Part shown: in pieces, positions 1-8,284 of the stretch
How positions within the stretch are numbered: the stretch's first letter is position 1
Layout of the letters: every line of letters starts with the position of its first letter
Assembly: GCA_035943095.1 (NCBI GenBank)
Contig: DASZCN010000101.1
Location: 1 to 64,000 of the forward strand
DNA: 64,000 nucleotides
Direction of reading: 5' to 3'
Source of the DNA: AG41 sp035943095
Lineage (GTDB): Bacteria > Gemmatimonadota > Gemmatimonadetes > Gemmatimonadales > GWC2-71-9
Program-made: the position numbers and the translations under genes
Notes under the pieces: model-generated
The model's input: the letters and a program-made list of their open reading frames with translations, nothing else
Database searches by the model: none
What the model was told of the DNA's origin: nothing

Positions 1-2
1 TC

Positions 3-656
3 CCGGGCGAGACGCCGTCCACCGGGTCCGATGTGGCCACGGTGAGCACCGAGGGAGTGGAGTTTCCGTTTCCCGAGTACCTGCAGAATATCGTGGCCCA
101 GGTTCTGCGGCGCTGGCAACGCCCGCTCCAGGGCAGCCCCCTCGAGGCGGAGGTATCGTTCTTCGTGCATCGCGACGGGTCGGTGACGGGCCTGCAATTC
201 GTCCGGCGTTCGGGCGATTTCGAATTCGACCTCGAGGCTCAGAGCGCGGTCGAAGAGGCGGGGCGCTTCAAGGTGTTCGGCGCCCTGCCGGCCGGCTGGA
301 ATTCGGACGTGCTGTTCGTGCGGTTTCACTTCATCGAGCCACCTCATACCCCCGGAGAGATTTTCATGGAAGCGCTCGTGGACGAGAAGCCCGCGATGTT
401 GTCGAGCCCGACGCTCCAGTTCCCGGAGCTGTTGCGCCAGGCCGGCATCTCCGGCCGGGTGCTCGTCCAGGCGATCGTCGACACCTTGGGTCGGGTCGAG
501 CCAAACTCCGTGAAGGTGCTGCAGAGCCCCAACCCCGGCTTCGACCAGTCCGCCAGGAACTATGCCCTCAACGCCCTGTTCCGGCCCGCGCGCATGCACG
601 GCCGGGCGGTGCGCGTGCTGATTCAGATCCCGATCGACTTCCGTCTCAAGCAGTGA
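3..656 (+). CDS. TolA/TonB-type energy transducer with two C-terminal domains (5' end missing)
   Basis: The frame is open from the window edge, so the N-terminal anchor is not seen. About residues 13-105 (counted from the GTG at 33) resemble the TolA/TonB_C_2 fold: a start with YLQNIVAQVLRRW, an SGDFEFD segment and a falling FGALP end. About residues 118-207 form a classical TonB C-terminal domain, with VDEKP, LLRQAGISGRVLVQ, a DxxGRV turn and the FRPARMHGRAVRV end strand. Such domains contact outer-membrane receptors and relay force from the ExbBD or TolQR motor. Carrying a TolA-like and a TonB-like domain in one chain is unusual; it may be a fusion. Family assignment is good, the exact partner is unknown. 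Confidence 0.75.
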   Translation, partial: PGETPSTGSDVATVSTEGVEFPFPEYLQNIVAQVLRRWQRPLQGSPLEAEVSFFVHRDGSVTGLQFVRRSGDFEFDLEAQSAVEEAGRFKVFGALPAGWNSDVLFVRFHFIEPPHTPGEIFMEALVDEKPAMLSSPTLQFPELLRQAGISGRVLVQAIVDTLGRVEPNSVKVLQSPNPGFDQSARNYALNALFRPARMHGRAVRVLIQIPIDFRLKQ

Positions 657-679
657 CGGCGCTGGTTGCGCTGACTTCG

Positions 680-697
680 GCTCTGGATATCCAGAGC
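680..697. other. 18-bp perfect palindrome downstream of the TonB-like gene
   Basis: The bases gctctggatatccagagc form a perfect palindrome 23 bp after the stop of the TonB-like gene and 160 bp before the zinc-ribbon gene. There is no T-run after it, so it is not a standard Rho-independent terminator. An operator for a dimeric regulator or an RNA hairpin are both possible. The rest of the 657-857 gap shows no convincing gene. Confidence 0.45.
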
Positions 698-857
698 TGC
701 GACCAGAAACAACCGGATATTCTCCGGGATCGCGGAGGTCGATTACCGGACAATCCCGTGAATTGTCAACGAGAGTCCAGCGTTGAGTGGGTTGTCCATT
801 TCGGGGCCAGGAAGGATAAGATTAAGTCTTACGGCCTCGACCTCTGAGGGAGCGGGT

Positions 858-1046
858 ATGACGGAGAAACCGAAGCTGATGGAGCACGATGGGATGGTGT
901 GCCGCGCGTGCGGGAACGAAGAGCGGGCGTCCGAAGGCTATCCCTGCGCCGATTGCGGCACGTTCATCTGCTTGATCTGTTCCTTCCGGGGGGTGACGCG
1001 CTGCAAGGCGTGTGAGGAGAAGGCGAAAGCTTCGCAGCGGGCCTAG
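858..1046 (+). CDS. Small zinc-ribbon/treble-clef protein (62 aa)
   Basis: The ATG at 858 follows a purine-rich GAGGGAGCGGG stretch that can serve as ribosome binding site. The product has eight cysteines in four pairs: CRAC, CADC, CLIC and CKAC, the pattern of a protein binding two zinc ions, with no room for a catalytic domain. The longer reading from GTG at 783 runs into non-coding-looking sequence and is not preferred. The stop overlaps head-on with the stop of the response regulator gene through a shared CTAG. Function is unknown; proteins of this size usually bind nucleic acid or another protein. Confidence 0.65.
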   Translation: MTEKPKLMEHDGMVCRACGNEERASEGYPCADCGTFICLICSFRGVTRCKACEEKAKASQRA

Positions 1047-1666
1047 CCTTCGGCGCCACGACGCTTCCGCACCTCGCGCGCCACATCATCGGCCGAGGTG
1101 CCGAGCTCCTTGGCCAGGCGGGCCACGGCGTCGCCCGCACCCGGCCAGTCGCCCGCGGCCGCGAGGGCCGCGAGGGCGATGTCCTCCACCACCGTCGTCC
1201 GTTCTTCCAGATCGCGGGTCCGGACCGCCACCTCGCGGGCCAGCCACTGCTCGAGCTCGCGGCGGTCGATCTCGAGCTGACGCTGGCGCAGCGCGCTCTG
1301 GAGCGACATCTCCAGCTCGTCCAGGTCCACCGGTTTGATCAAGTAATCGTAGGCGCCGAGCTTGAGGCACTCGATGGCGGTGCGCGGCTCGTCGATCGCG
1401 GTGAGCATGATGATCGCGAGGTCCGAGTCGAACGCCAGCACCTTGGGCACGAGCTCCACCCCGCTCATGTTCGGCATGCGGATGTCGGACAACATGGCCT
1501 GCGGTTGTTCGGCCGACTGGCGGTCGAGCGCCTCCGCGCCGCTCGCGGCCTGCAGCACCTTGTAGCCGAGCCGCGTCAGAAACCGGTCGAGTGCCTGCCG
1601 GATGCCTTCTTCGTCGTCGACCACCAGGATGGTCGTCGGTGAGCCCTGCGGGTCGGGATTGGCCAT
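1043..1666 (-). CDS. Response regulator, receiver domain plus uncharacterised C-terminal region
   Basis: 207 aa from the ATG at 1666. Residues 10-125 are a CheY-like receiver: acidic pair Asp17/Asp18, phospho-acceptor Asp61 in LSDIRMPNMSG, a Thr in IIMLTA and the conserved Lys in YLIKPV. The rest is a predicted coiled coil (about 125-160, rich in Arg, Glu, Gln) followed by a short helical tail containing DWPGAGDAVARLAKEL. No DNA-binding, GGDEF or ATPase output domain is recognisable, so the tail may mediate dimerisation or bind a partner. No histidine kinase lies nearby. It is divergent from the P1 peptidase gene with 57 bp between the starts. Longer upstream readings (to 1909) are antisense to that gene and rejected. 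Confidence 0.8.
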   Translation of the reverse strand: MANPDPQGSPTTILVVDDEEGIRQALDRFLTRLGYKVLQAASGAEALDRQSAEQPQAMLSDIRMPNMSGVELVPKVLAFDSDLAIIMLTAIDEPRTAIECLKLGAYDYLIKPVDLDELEMSLQSALRQRQLEIDRRELEQWLAREVAVRTRDLEERTTVVEDIALAALAAAGDWPGAGDAVARLAKELGTSADDVAREVRKRRGAEG

Positions 1667-1723
1667 GGCGCTAACGTATGTGCCCTCCACAAGCCGAGCA
1701 AGCCGACGTATCTTCGCGCTTCC

Positions 1724-2728
1724 ATGGCGTCCGACGTTTCCGCGCGCATCACCGATGTCCCCGGTGTGACCGTCGGTCATTGGACCGACGTCCCGCGCGC
1801 GACCGGTTGTACGGTCGTGCTCGCGCCCGACGCTGGCGTCCGCGCCGCCTGCGCCATCCGCGGACGCGCCACCGGCACGCGTGAGCTGGACGCGCTCGAC
1901 CCCCACCACCTCGTGGATCGCGTGGATGCGATTCTCCTCACCGGCGGTTCGGCATACGGGCTCGGCGCCGCGGACGGCGTGATGCGCTGGCTGCGGGAAC
2001 GCGGCCGCGGCTTGCCCGTGGGGCCGGCGGGGATCGTGCCCATCGTTCCGACCGCGGTGATCTTCGACTTCGATCTGGCTCCCGGCGGCAAGGCGGATCG
2101 CTGGCCCGTTGCGGACGACGCGTATCGGGCCTGTTCGGCGGCCTCGCGCGAGGTCGCGGAAGGCAGCGTCGGCGCCGGCACCGGAGCGACCGTTGGGAAG
2201 GCGCTCGGACCGCGCGCCGCGATGAAGGGAGGTGTGGGCACGTGGGCGGCCACCGGCGGCGACATCGTCGTCGGAGCGCTGGTCGTCGTCAACGCCGTCG
2301 GGAACGTGATGGACGGCACGGGGCGGATTCTGGCGGGTGCGCGGGGCGCGGATGGTGCATACGTCGACGCGCTAAGGCACCTCGGGAACGGAGGCATGCC
2401 GTTCGGCGCCCGCCCCGCTCCCACGCCGGCCTCGGGCCACAACACCACCCTTGCGGTCGTGGCGACCAATGCGACGCTCGACCGCACAGCGCTCCAGGGC
2501 CTGGCCCACGCGGCCGGGGACGCGCTGGCGCGACGGATCATTCCCTACGGCACGCTGTTCGACGGGGATGTGGTGTTCGCGATCTCCACGGCCACCAGCG
2601 TGCCCGCGACACCGCTGCAAACGGAAGCGCTCGCGGCGCTGGCAGTGCCGATCGCGGTGGAGCGCGCGGTGCGGCTCGCGCGGGGGGCCCGGGACATTCC
2701 CGGGCTGGCGGACGGGCGCGCGGCGTGA
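1724..2728 (+). CDS. P1 family peptidase (DmpA-type, S58) / L-aminopeptidase-D-esterase
   Basis: 334 aa, full length for the family. These enzymes are N-terminal nucleophile hydrolases that cleave themselves into two chains and release N-terminal residues from peptides, amides or esters. Family landmarks are VPGVTVGHWTD at the start, LTGGSAYGLGAADGV, VGAGTGATVGK near residue 150, and NTTLAVVATNATL, where the second chain would begin at Thr241 or Thr242. No signal peptide, so cytoplasmic. Its stop overlaps the GTG of the NlpC/P60 gene (GTGA), suggesting joint translation with another peptidase, perhaps for murein-peptide recycling; that link is inference. Confidence 0.88.
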   Translation: MASDVSARITDVPGVTVGHWTDVPRATGCTVVLAPDAGVRAACAIRGRATGTRELDALDPHHLVDRVDAILLTGGSAYGLGAADGVMRWLRERGRGLPVGPAGIVPIVPTAVIFDFDLAPGGKADRWPVADDAYRACSAASREVAEGSVGAGTGATVGKALGPRAAMKGGVGTWAATGGDIVVGALVVVNAVGNVMDGTGRILAGARGADGAYVDALRHLGNGGMPFGARPAPTPASGHNTTLAVVATNATLDRTALQGLAHAAGDALARRIIPYGTLFDGDVVFAISTATSVPATPLQTEALAALAVPIAVERAVRLARGARDIPGLADGRAA

Positions 2729-3732
2729 GCGATCGCCTCGCCCGCGACGTCTCGGACCTCGCGCGGAAGTGGGTTCCCGATTTCCGGCTCGGCGTCATGG
2801 ACGTCGCGGTCGAGCCCGGGCGGCTCGTGGGATGCACCACGAGCCGCGATGCGCTGGCAGCGCTCCGCCGGGTGGCTGCGGAGGCGGGGCGGGCCGCCGA
2901 CATACGCCTGCTCCCGGATGCGTCCGTGCGAGACCAGCCGGCCGGCGTCGTGACGGCGGCGGTCGCGCCGCTGCTCCGCGAACCGCGTATCACCGCCGAT
3001 CGGGTGAGCGAAGCGCTGCACGGCGAGTCGCTGGCGTTGCTCGAGTGTCGGGACGGCGTGTGGTTACGCGTGCGGGCCGGCGACGGCTACCACGCGTGGA
3101 CCCACGCCGGCTATGTGGCCACGGGGTCCAGCGACTGGGCGGAAGATTGGGGCACGCGGGCAGCCGGTCGATCGCTCGGCGCGGAGCTCCGCCTGGAGGA
3201 TCAGCGGTTCCGCCTCGTGGTGGGCGCCCGTGTGGTCCTCCGTCACGACGATCGGGTCGAGATTGCCGACGGCCGCATGGGCGGCCTGAGCGCCGGCCTG
3301 GTGCGTCGAGATGCGGAGCTGCGAGCCGAGGCTCGGCTCATCGCCGCGCCCGAATGGGCGTCGCGGTGGTTCTCCGGTGCGCCGTATCTATGGGGCGGCC
3401 GTAGCGAGTGGGGGGTCGATTGCTCGGGCCTGGTCCAGGCCACATACGCGGCGCGCGGCGTGGCGCTGCCCCGCGACAGCGATCAGCAATCGCTCGCCGG
3501 GCGCGAGGTGCCGATCGACGCGGCGGGCGCGCGGTACGAAGCCGGCGACATCCTCTGCTTCGCCGACGGGCAACGGGTCTCTCACGTGGCCCTCTGGGCG
3601 GGCGCCGGTCGCATCGTACACTCGGCCTTGTCCCGGGGCGGCGTGGGGTCGGACGATTTGTTCGCGGACACGCCGGTGGCCAAACGCCTGCGGGACTTCT
3701 TGGTAGGGGTTAGACGTATCTTTCCTCCATGA
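2725..3732 (+). CDS. NlpC/P60 cysteine peptidase with SH3-like N-terminal region (YkfC-like)
   Basis: 335 aa from the GTG at 2725, overlapping the previous stop. The C-terminal third is an NlpC/P60 domain: nucleophile Cys233 in VDCSGLVQ, catalytic His287 in SHVALWAG and a polar third residue in the following GRIVHSA strand. The N-terminal 200 residues carry bacterial SH3-like segments, as in YkfC, which cuts gamma-D-Glu-diamino acid bonds in muropeptides. No export signal is evident, fitting a recycling role in the cytoplasm next to the P1 peptidase. The stop overlaps the ATG of the HAD gene. The longer upstream ORF is a shadow of the P1 gene. Confidence 0.87.
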   Translation: MSDRLARDVSDLARKWVPDFRLGVMDVAVEPGRLVGCTTSRDALAALRRVAAEAGRAADIRLLPDASVRDQPAGVVTAAVAPLLREPRITADRVSEALHGESLALLECRDGVWLRVRAGDGYHAWTHAGYVATGSSDWAEDWGTRAAGRSLGAELRLEDQRFRLVVGARVVLRHDDRVEIADGRMGGLSAGLVRRDAELRAEARLIAAPEWASRWFSGAPYLWGGRSEWGVDCSGLVQATYAARGVALPRDSDQQSLAGREVPIDAAGARYEAGDILCFADGQRVSHVALWAGAGRIVHSALSRGGVGSDDLFADTPVAKRLRDFLVGVRRIFPP

Positions 3733-4430
3733 AGCTCGTCCTCTTCGACGTCGACGGCACTCTGCTCTGGACCGACGGTGCCGGGCGGCGCGCCATTCAC
3801 CGTGCCCTGCTCGACGAGGCAGGTACGGCCGGACCGATCGCTACCTACCGGTTCGACGGCAAGACCGACCCTCAGATCGTGCGGGAGCTGCTCTCCTTGG
3901 CGGGCCATCCGAGCGCGAGCGACGATGCGATGATCCAGGCCGTGTGTCGCAGCTATGTGGATCATCTCCGGGCCGAGCTGGACCATCCGACTCAGACGAC
4001 CAAGGTCCTGGCGGGCATCGAGCCCCTGCTGGCCGCGCTCGAGCCGCATGAGGCGGATGGTCGGGCGCTCGTGGGCCTCCTCACGGGGAACGTCGCTCCC
4101 GGTGCGGCATTGAAGCTCCGCTCGGCGGGACTCGACCCGGAGCGGTTTCGCGTGGGTGCGTACGGCTCGGACTCGGCGCGACGCGGCGAACTGCCCCAGG
4201 TCGCCGCCGCCCGCGCGTCGGCGCTTACGGGACGGCCGTTCGCAGGCGCAGACGTCGTCATCCTCGGCGACACGCCGGACGATGTCGCTTGCGGGCGAGC
4301 GATCGGCGCGCGCAGCGTGGCGGTGGCGACCGGGTTCTACGACGTCCCGGCGCTCCGCGCGTGCGGTGCCACATACGTGTTCGAGACGCTCACCGACACT
4401 GCGGCGGTCCTCGACGCGATTTTCGCGTGA
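3729..4430 (+). CDS. HAD-superfamily phosphatase (phosphoglycolate phosphatase-like)
   Basis: 233 aa. Motif I is FDVDGT at the N terminus (nucleophile Asp7, acid/base Asp9), motif II is LLTGN near residue 118, and motif IV is GDTPDDV near 180. The helical cap lies between motifs I and II (about 15-85), as in subfamily I phosphoglycolate/phosphoserine-type enzymes. The substrate cannot be read from the sequence. Both ends overlap neighbours by four bases (ATGA at the start, GTGA at the end), so it belongs to the peptidase-to-acpS transcription unit. Confidence 0.85.
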   Translation: MKLVLFDVDGTLLWTDGAGRRAIHRALLDEAGTAGPIATYRFDGKTDPQIVRELLSLAGHPSASDDAMIQAVCRSYVDHLRAELDHPTQTTKVLAGIEPLLAALEPHEADGRALVGLLTGNVAPGAALKLRSAGLDPERFRVGAYGSDSARRGELPQVAAARASALTGRPFAGADVVILGDTPDDVACGRAIGARSVAVATGFYDVPALRACGATYVFETLTDTAAVLDAIFA

Positions 4431-5005
4431 GCGCGACTTCTACATCCCCGACGGACGAGCTCGAGGTCAAGGCGCGGGTGGAGGATCCCGACGCGCTGCA
4501 AGCCGCGTTGACCGGCGCCGGCGCCGGGCTCGAGTTCCGGGGCGAGATGATCGACCGCCGGTTCGACCGGAAGCGCGTGCTGGCGCGACGCGATGAAGTG
4601 TTGCGCCTGCGGATGTTCCAACCAGCGGATGGCACCCTGGCCTACGGGGTATTGGCCTGGAAAGGGAAGCACTCCCGGCGAGGGGAGTATCGCCATCGCG
4701 CCGAGATGGAGGCGCGCGTCGCGGACCCCGACGCCGTGGTGACGATCCTCGAACAGATCGGATTCAAAGTGTCGCTGCGCATCGACCGTCGCGTGGAGGT
4801 GTATCGGCTCGGTCAGGCGATCCTGCGGCTCGAATGGTACCCCGCCATGGACGTGCTGCTCGAGGTCGAGGGGGAGCCGGGTGCTATCGAGCAGGCGATC
4901 GCGGCCACCGGGCTCGCTCGGGAAGCGTTTCTTCCCGAGTCGCTGCCCTACTTCGTCGCACGGTACGAAGCCCGCACCGGTCGCGCGGCACTGCTCTCTC
5001 GATGA
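4427..5005 (+). CDS. CYTH-domain protein (class IV adenylate cyclase / triphosphatase-like)
   Basis: 192 aa from the GTG at 4427. The CYTH signature ELEVK lies at residues 11-15, followed by the alternating charged strands of the triphosphate tunnel (RRFDRKRVLARRDEVLRLR, then WKGKHS and YRHRAEMEA). Members hydrolyse inorganic or thiamine triphosphate, or make cAMP; the sequence does not separate these. An HFLPES-like end segment is typical of CyaB-type members. It overlaps both neighbours by four bases and precedes a membrane-anchored coiled-coil protein. Confidence 0.8.
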   Translation: MSATSTSPTDELEVKARVEDPDALQAALTGAGAGLEFRGEMIDRRFDRKRVLARRDEVLRLRMFQPADGTLAYGVLAWKGKHSRRGEYRHRAEMEARVADPDAVVTILEQIGFKVSLRIDRRVEVYRLGQAILRLEWYPAMDVLLEVEGEPGAIEQAIAATGLAREAFLPESLPYFVARYEARTGRAALLSR

Positions 5006-5736
5006 ACCCTCAGGTCAAGATCCCGATGCCGCTCCGGGTGCCCGAGCTTGCGCCATCGCTCGGTCGCGTGCTCGTGCCGCGCCGGCTGACGGAGCCCTGG
5101 GTACCTCTCGACGATATCCGCGAAGAGCTTGCGACCCGCGTGATGGAGCTCGGCGGGGAAGCCCGGGCCGCGGCCGTCCGCGAGGAGCGCGACCGCGTAC
5201 TCGAGGCGGTGAGCCGGCGCGCGTGGCTCGCGGTGTGGGAAGCGGCGGCGCGGCGCGCGGGGGAGCGCGTGACGGCCGCCGTCGACGTGGAGATCAGGCG
5301 CGCCGCCGACCAGGTGCGGATGCCGCGGCGTGAGCGGCGGCGTCGCCGGCTGGCGGGCACGGAAAAGCGCGCGATCGGTGCCCGGCTCGCCGCCGGTGGG
5401 GAGACCCTCGTGGCCGCGCTGGACGCGCTCGACGCCGCGGCCGCGCGCGTCAGGGGCGCGACGGTACTCGACAAGGACGCGCACGCGGACTGGCAGGAGG
5501 CGTTGCGCACGGCAGCGCGGCGCTTGGAGGTCGCCTGGCTCGCCTTGGAAGCGGAGGTGGCCGAGGAGGGGCGCCGCTGGGCAGGTGAGATCGAGGCGAT
5601 CGAGGGCTGGCGCCCGCCGCTCTGGCCGCTCGTCGCCGTGTGGACGCCGCTCGCGGCGATCCTCTTGTGGCTCGGGCTCGTGCTCGGCGGGTACCTGCCT
5701 GCACCCGCGTGGCTCGCGGCGCGCCTCGGGTTCTGA
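5002..5736 (+). CDS. Hypothetical coiled-coil protein with one C-terminal membrane segment
   Basis: 244 aa, not recognised as a known family. Residues about 35-195 are almost entirely Ala, Arg and Glu in long predicted helices, including a basic patch with RRERRRRRLAGTEKRAIG near 115-132. A single hydrophobic segment near 210-232 (VAVWTPLAAILLWLGLVLGG) would anchor it as a tail-anchored protein with the coiled coil in the cytoplasm. ATGA overlap with the CYTH gene and close linkage to acpS put it in the same operon. A scaffold or adaptor role is possible but not shown. Confidence 0.6.
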   Translation: MNPQVKIPMPLRVPELAPSLGRVLVPRRLTEPWVPLDDIREELATRVMELGGEARAAAVREERDRVLEAVSRRAWLAVWEAAARRAGERVTAAVDVEIRRAADQVRMPRRERRRRRLAGTEKRAIGARLAAGGETLVAALDALDAAAARVRGATVLDKDAHADWQEALRTAARRLEVAWLALEAEVAEEGRRWAGEIEAIEGWRPPLWPLVAVWTPLAAILLWLGLVLGGYLPAPAWLAARLGF

Positions 5737-5741
5737 ACGAC

Positions 5742-6128
5742 GTGACGGCGATCGGCGTCGGCGTCGATCTGGTCGAAGTATCCCGCGTCGCAGCGATCAT
5801 CTCGGACAAGGGGTCCCGCGTCTTCGAACGCCTGCTGACGGCAGCGGAACGGGCCTACTGCGAGAGCCGACCCGATCCCGCGACCCACGTGGCGGTGCGC
5901 CTCGCCGCCAAGGAAGCCGTCTACAAGGCGCTTCAGGGGAGCGACGCCGCGCGCGGGATCGGGTGGCGCGAGATCGAGGTCACCCGAGCGGCGGATGGTC
6001 GCCCCGATGTGGCGTTGACGGGCACGGCCGCGGCGCGCGCGCGCGAGCTGGGAGTGAGCCGCGTTCTCCTGTCGCTCTCGCACACGCACCAGGCGGCGGT
6101 GGCCATGGTCGTGCTCGAGCGGCAGTGA
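5742..6128 (+). CDS. acpS: Holo-[acyl-carrier-protein] synthase
   Basis: 128 aa from the GTG at 5742, six bases after the preceding stop. AcpS transfers the 4'-phosphopantetheine arm from CoA to apo-ACP, needed for fatty acid synthesis. Mg-binding Asp9 sits in GVGVDLVEVSR and Glu58 in RLAAKEAVYKAL, the two diagnostic motifs; the SLSHTHQ strand closes the active site. Length matches the usual 120-130 aa trimeric form. Last gene of the plus-strand run that starts with the P1 peptidase. Confidence 0.9.
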   Translation: MTAIGVGVDLVEVSRVAAIISDKGSRVFERLLTAAERAYCESRPDPATHVAVRLAAKEAVYKALQGSDAARGIGWREIEVTRAADGRPDVALTGTAAARARELGVSRVLLSLSHTHQAAVAMVVLERQ

Positions 6129-6137
6129 TCGATCTGC

Positions 6138-6166
6138 TTGAATTCCCGACTGAATCACTCTAGTAT
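6138..6166 (+). promoter_or_regulatory. Sigma-70-type promoter of the iron permease gene
   Basis: TTGAAT at 6138-6143 and TAGTAT at 6161-6166 are separated by exactly 17 bp, a good match to a vegetative promoter. It sits in the only non-coding gap here, after acpS. Transcription would begin near 6173, directly before the Fur-box-like palindrome. Confidence 0.55.
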
Positions 6167-6181
6167 TTGACACCCCAAGCT

Positions 6182-8284
6182 TTGAGAATCGTTCTCATCT
6201 ACCGTAAGCCACTCCTCGGCTTGTTGTTGAGTACGTGCCTGGCAGCTCGCGCCGCCGGGCAAGCGATGGATTCCCTCTCCGTAGCAAGACGAACCGTGGC
6301 CGCCGCGTCGCTCGCCGCGAAGGAATACGCGAGCGGCGTCGCCCCGGCCGGGGGTATCGTAACCGCCGCCGAGGAGGTGTCGGAGGCCAAGGAGTTCCTC
6401 GAGCATGCGCGTCTCGACGTAGGCTATCTGCCGGTTGCGGTGCGGGCCACCGCGGACGCGGACATGCTCGCGATGCTGGCGATGATCGACCGTGTGGTCC
6501 CGCCCGACTCGGTCGCCTCGCGCGCTGACGCCCTGATCAAGCGCATCACCACGGCAACGGGCGCAGCACTCGATCCCTATCCCACCCAGCCGCCCTCCCT
6601 TGCACGCGGCGCCGCGGTGTTCAAGGAGCAGTGCACCCAGTGCCACGGCGCCAGCGGCCACGGCGATGGGCCTAAAGCGAAACACCTCGAAGGACCGCCG
6701 CCCGCCGATCTCGCGGATCGTACATCAATGGCGGACGTGTCCCCGGTGGATACCTACCGGAAGGTGACGATCGGTGTGGCGGGAACCGCCATGCCGGAGT
6801 TTGAGGAGTCCCTCTCGCCCGAGGATCGCTGGGCCGTCGCCCTGTACATCGCGACGCTGCGGACAGACGATGGGACCGTGCGCGCGGGAGCGACCGTGTA
6901 CGCCGCCAAGTGCGCCACCTGTCACGGGGCGGCGGGCGGCGGCGACGGGCCGTTCGCGGCCAGCATCTCCGTCCGGCTTCCGGCACTCCGCGATCTGGCG
7001 GTGCAGGGCCCGCTCACGGACCACGACTTGGAGCAACTCGTGCTGCACGGGAAACCGGGCGTGCCGATGCCGGGAGTGGTCCGGGCGCTCAATCCCCGAC
7101 AGGTGTCGAGCCTCGTCGCGTTCCTTCGGGTTCTTCCGGCCGCCGAGCATCAGAACGCGCCGGGATCGCCTGAGGCGGCGACGTTCGCAGCGGTGCGGCG
7201 CCAGGTCGACTCCGCGGTCACGCTCCGCTCCGATAAGGTTGCCTTCGACGCCTATCTGACGTTCGAGCAGGTCGAGACGGCGGTCCGGGCCCGGAATCCG
7301 GGTCTCGCGACCGATCTGGAAGGCGCGTTCGCCATGCTGCGTTCCCGCGTGGCGCGTGCAGCGGGCGACGCCGAGCTCGAAGGGACTCGAGCGCGGTTAC
7401 TCGGCGACCTGGAGCGCGCCGAGCGACTCGTGGCCGACCAGGGCTCGACGCCGACGCTATTCATGCAATCGTTCGTCCTGCTCCTGCGCGAGGGCTTCGA
7501 GGCGATCCTGATCGTGGCGGCGCTGATGGCCTTCCTCGCGAAAGCAGGCGCCACCGATAAGCGCCGCCACGTGGCGCAGGGGGCCTGGGCCGCCGTGGGC
7601 GCGAGCATCGTCACCGCGGTCCTCCTCGAGCTGTTGTTCGAAATCACCCCGGGACAACGGGAGGCGCTGGAAGGTGTCACGATGCTGCTCGCTACCGCCG
7701 TGCTGTTCTACGTCTCGTATTGGCTGCTTTCGAAGATCGAGGTGGCTAAGTGGAATTCGTTTGTGAAGGGGCGCCTCGAGGGCGCGTTATCGAGCGGTTC
7801 CGGATACGCTCTCGCCTCCGTCGCTTTCCTCGCCGTGTACCGCGAGGGATTCGAAACGATCCTGTTTTACAAGGCGCTGATCACGTCTGCAGGCCCGGCG
7901 GGCGCCGGCGGCCCGCCTGCCGCCCCCGCGGTCGTCGCGGGCATCGTGGCGGGTGCTGCCGCGCTGCTGATCGTGTATGTGGCCATCGACCGGTTCGGGA
8001 TGCGGGTGCCCCTCAAGCCGTTCTTCGCGGTGACGAGCGCGATGCTGTACTACATGGCCTTCGTGTTCGCGGGAAAGGGGATCGCCGATCTGCAGGAATC
8101 GGGGTTGGTGGGCACGACGGTCGTGGAATGGGCGCCTCGCGTTCCGATTCTCGGTATCTACCCGACGGTGCAGTCACTCTCGCTGCAGCTCCTACTCGTC
8201 GTGCTTCTGTTGATCGCCGTCGTGTGGCTCCAGCGCGACCGCTTCAGCCGGACCGGGCCGGATCGACGGCCGTCGTTCCCCTGA
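6182..8284 (+). CDS. Di-heme cytochrome c fused to FTR1-family iron permease
   Basis: 700 aa from the TTG at 6182, chosen because it gives a signal peptide (RIVLIYRKPLLGLLLSTCLA, cleavage near AAG-QA). Two c-type heme sites follow: CTQCH at 151-155 and CATCH at 244-248, in two tandem cytochrome domains that face the periplasm. A helical linker leads to an FTR1 permease with about seven membrane segments and two REGFE iron-binding motifs (436-440 and 554-558). FTR1 proteins carry Fe(III) across the membrane after ferrous iron is oxidised; the fused hemes could accept the electrons. A promoter and Fur-like box lie at the start. The 3' end overlaps convergent lgt by 41 bp. The start codon could also be ATG 6268, but that loses the signal peptide. 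Confidence 0.88.
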   Translation: MRIVLIYRKPLLGLLLSTCLAARAAGQAMDSLSVARRTVAAASLAAKEYASGVAPAGGIVTAAEEVSEAKEFLEHARLDVGYLPVAVRATADADMLAMLAMIDRVVPPDSVASRADALIKRITTATGAALDPYPTQPPSLARGAAVFKEQCTQCHGASGHGDGPKAKHLEGPPPADLADRTSMADVSPVDTYRKVTIGVAGTAMPEFEESLSPEDRWAVALYIATLRTDDGTVRAGATVYAAKCATCHGAAGGGDGPFAASISVRLPALRDLAVQGPLTDHDLEQLVLHGKPGVPMPGVVRALNPRQVSSLVAFLRVLPAAEHQNAPGSPEAATFAAVRRQVDSAVTLRSDKVAFDAYLTFEQVETAVRARNPGLATDLEGAFAMLRSRVARAAGDAELEGTRARLLGDLERAERLVADQGSTPTLFMQSFVLLLREGFEAILIVAALMAFLAKAGATDKRRHVAQGAWAAVGASIVTAVLLELLFEITPGQREALEGVTMLLATAVLFYVSYWLLSKIEVAKWNSFVKGRLEGALSSGSGYALASVAFLAVYREGFETILFYKALITSAGPAGAGGPPAAPAVVAGIVAGAAALLIVYVAIDRFGMRVPLKPFFAVTSAMLYYMAFVFAGKGIADLQESGLVGTTVVEWAPRVPILGIYPTVQSLSLQLLLVVLLLIAVVWLQRDRFSRTGPDRRPSFP
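6183..6197. promoter_or_regulatory. Fur-box-like operator at the start of the iron permease gene
   Basis: TGAGAATCGTTCTCA is a 7-1-7 inverted repeat with one mismatched pair and is close to the known Fur-site form TGAGAATnATTCTCA. It lies about 10 bp downstream of the predicted transcription start and covers the TTG start codon of a gene for iron uptake. Iron-dependent repression is therefore likely; the binding itself is inference. Confidence 0.6.

Noticed and set aside
792..822. Possible promoter TTGTCC/TAAGAT before the zinc-ribbon gene
   Set aside because: Spacing is 19 bp and the match is modest; not enough to list.
653..847. 64-codon ORF in the gap after the TonB-like gene
   Set aside because: No ribosome site, odd composition and it contains the palindrome; looks non-coding.
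6167..6172. Second TTGACA upstream of the iron permease
   Set aside because: No -10 at the right distance; the TTGAAT/TAGTAT pair fits better.
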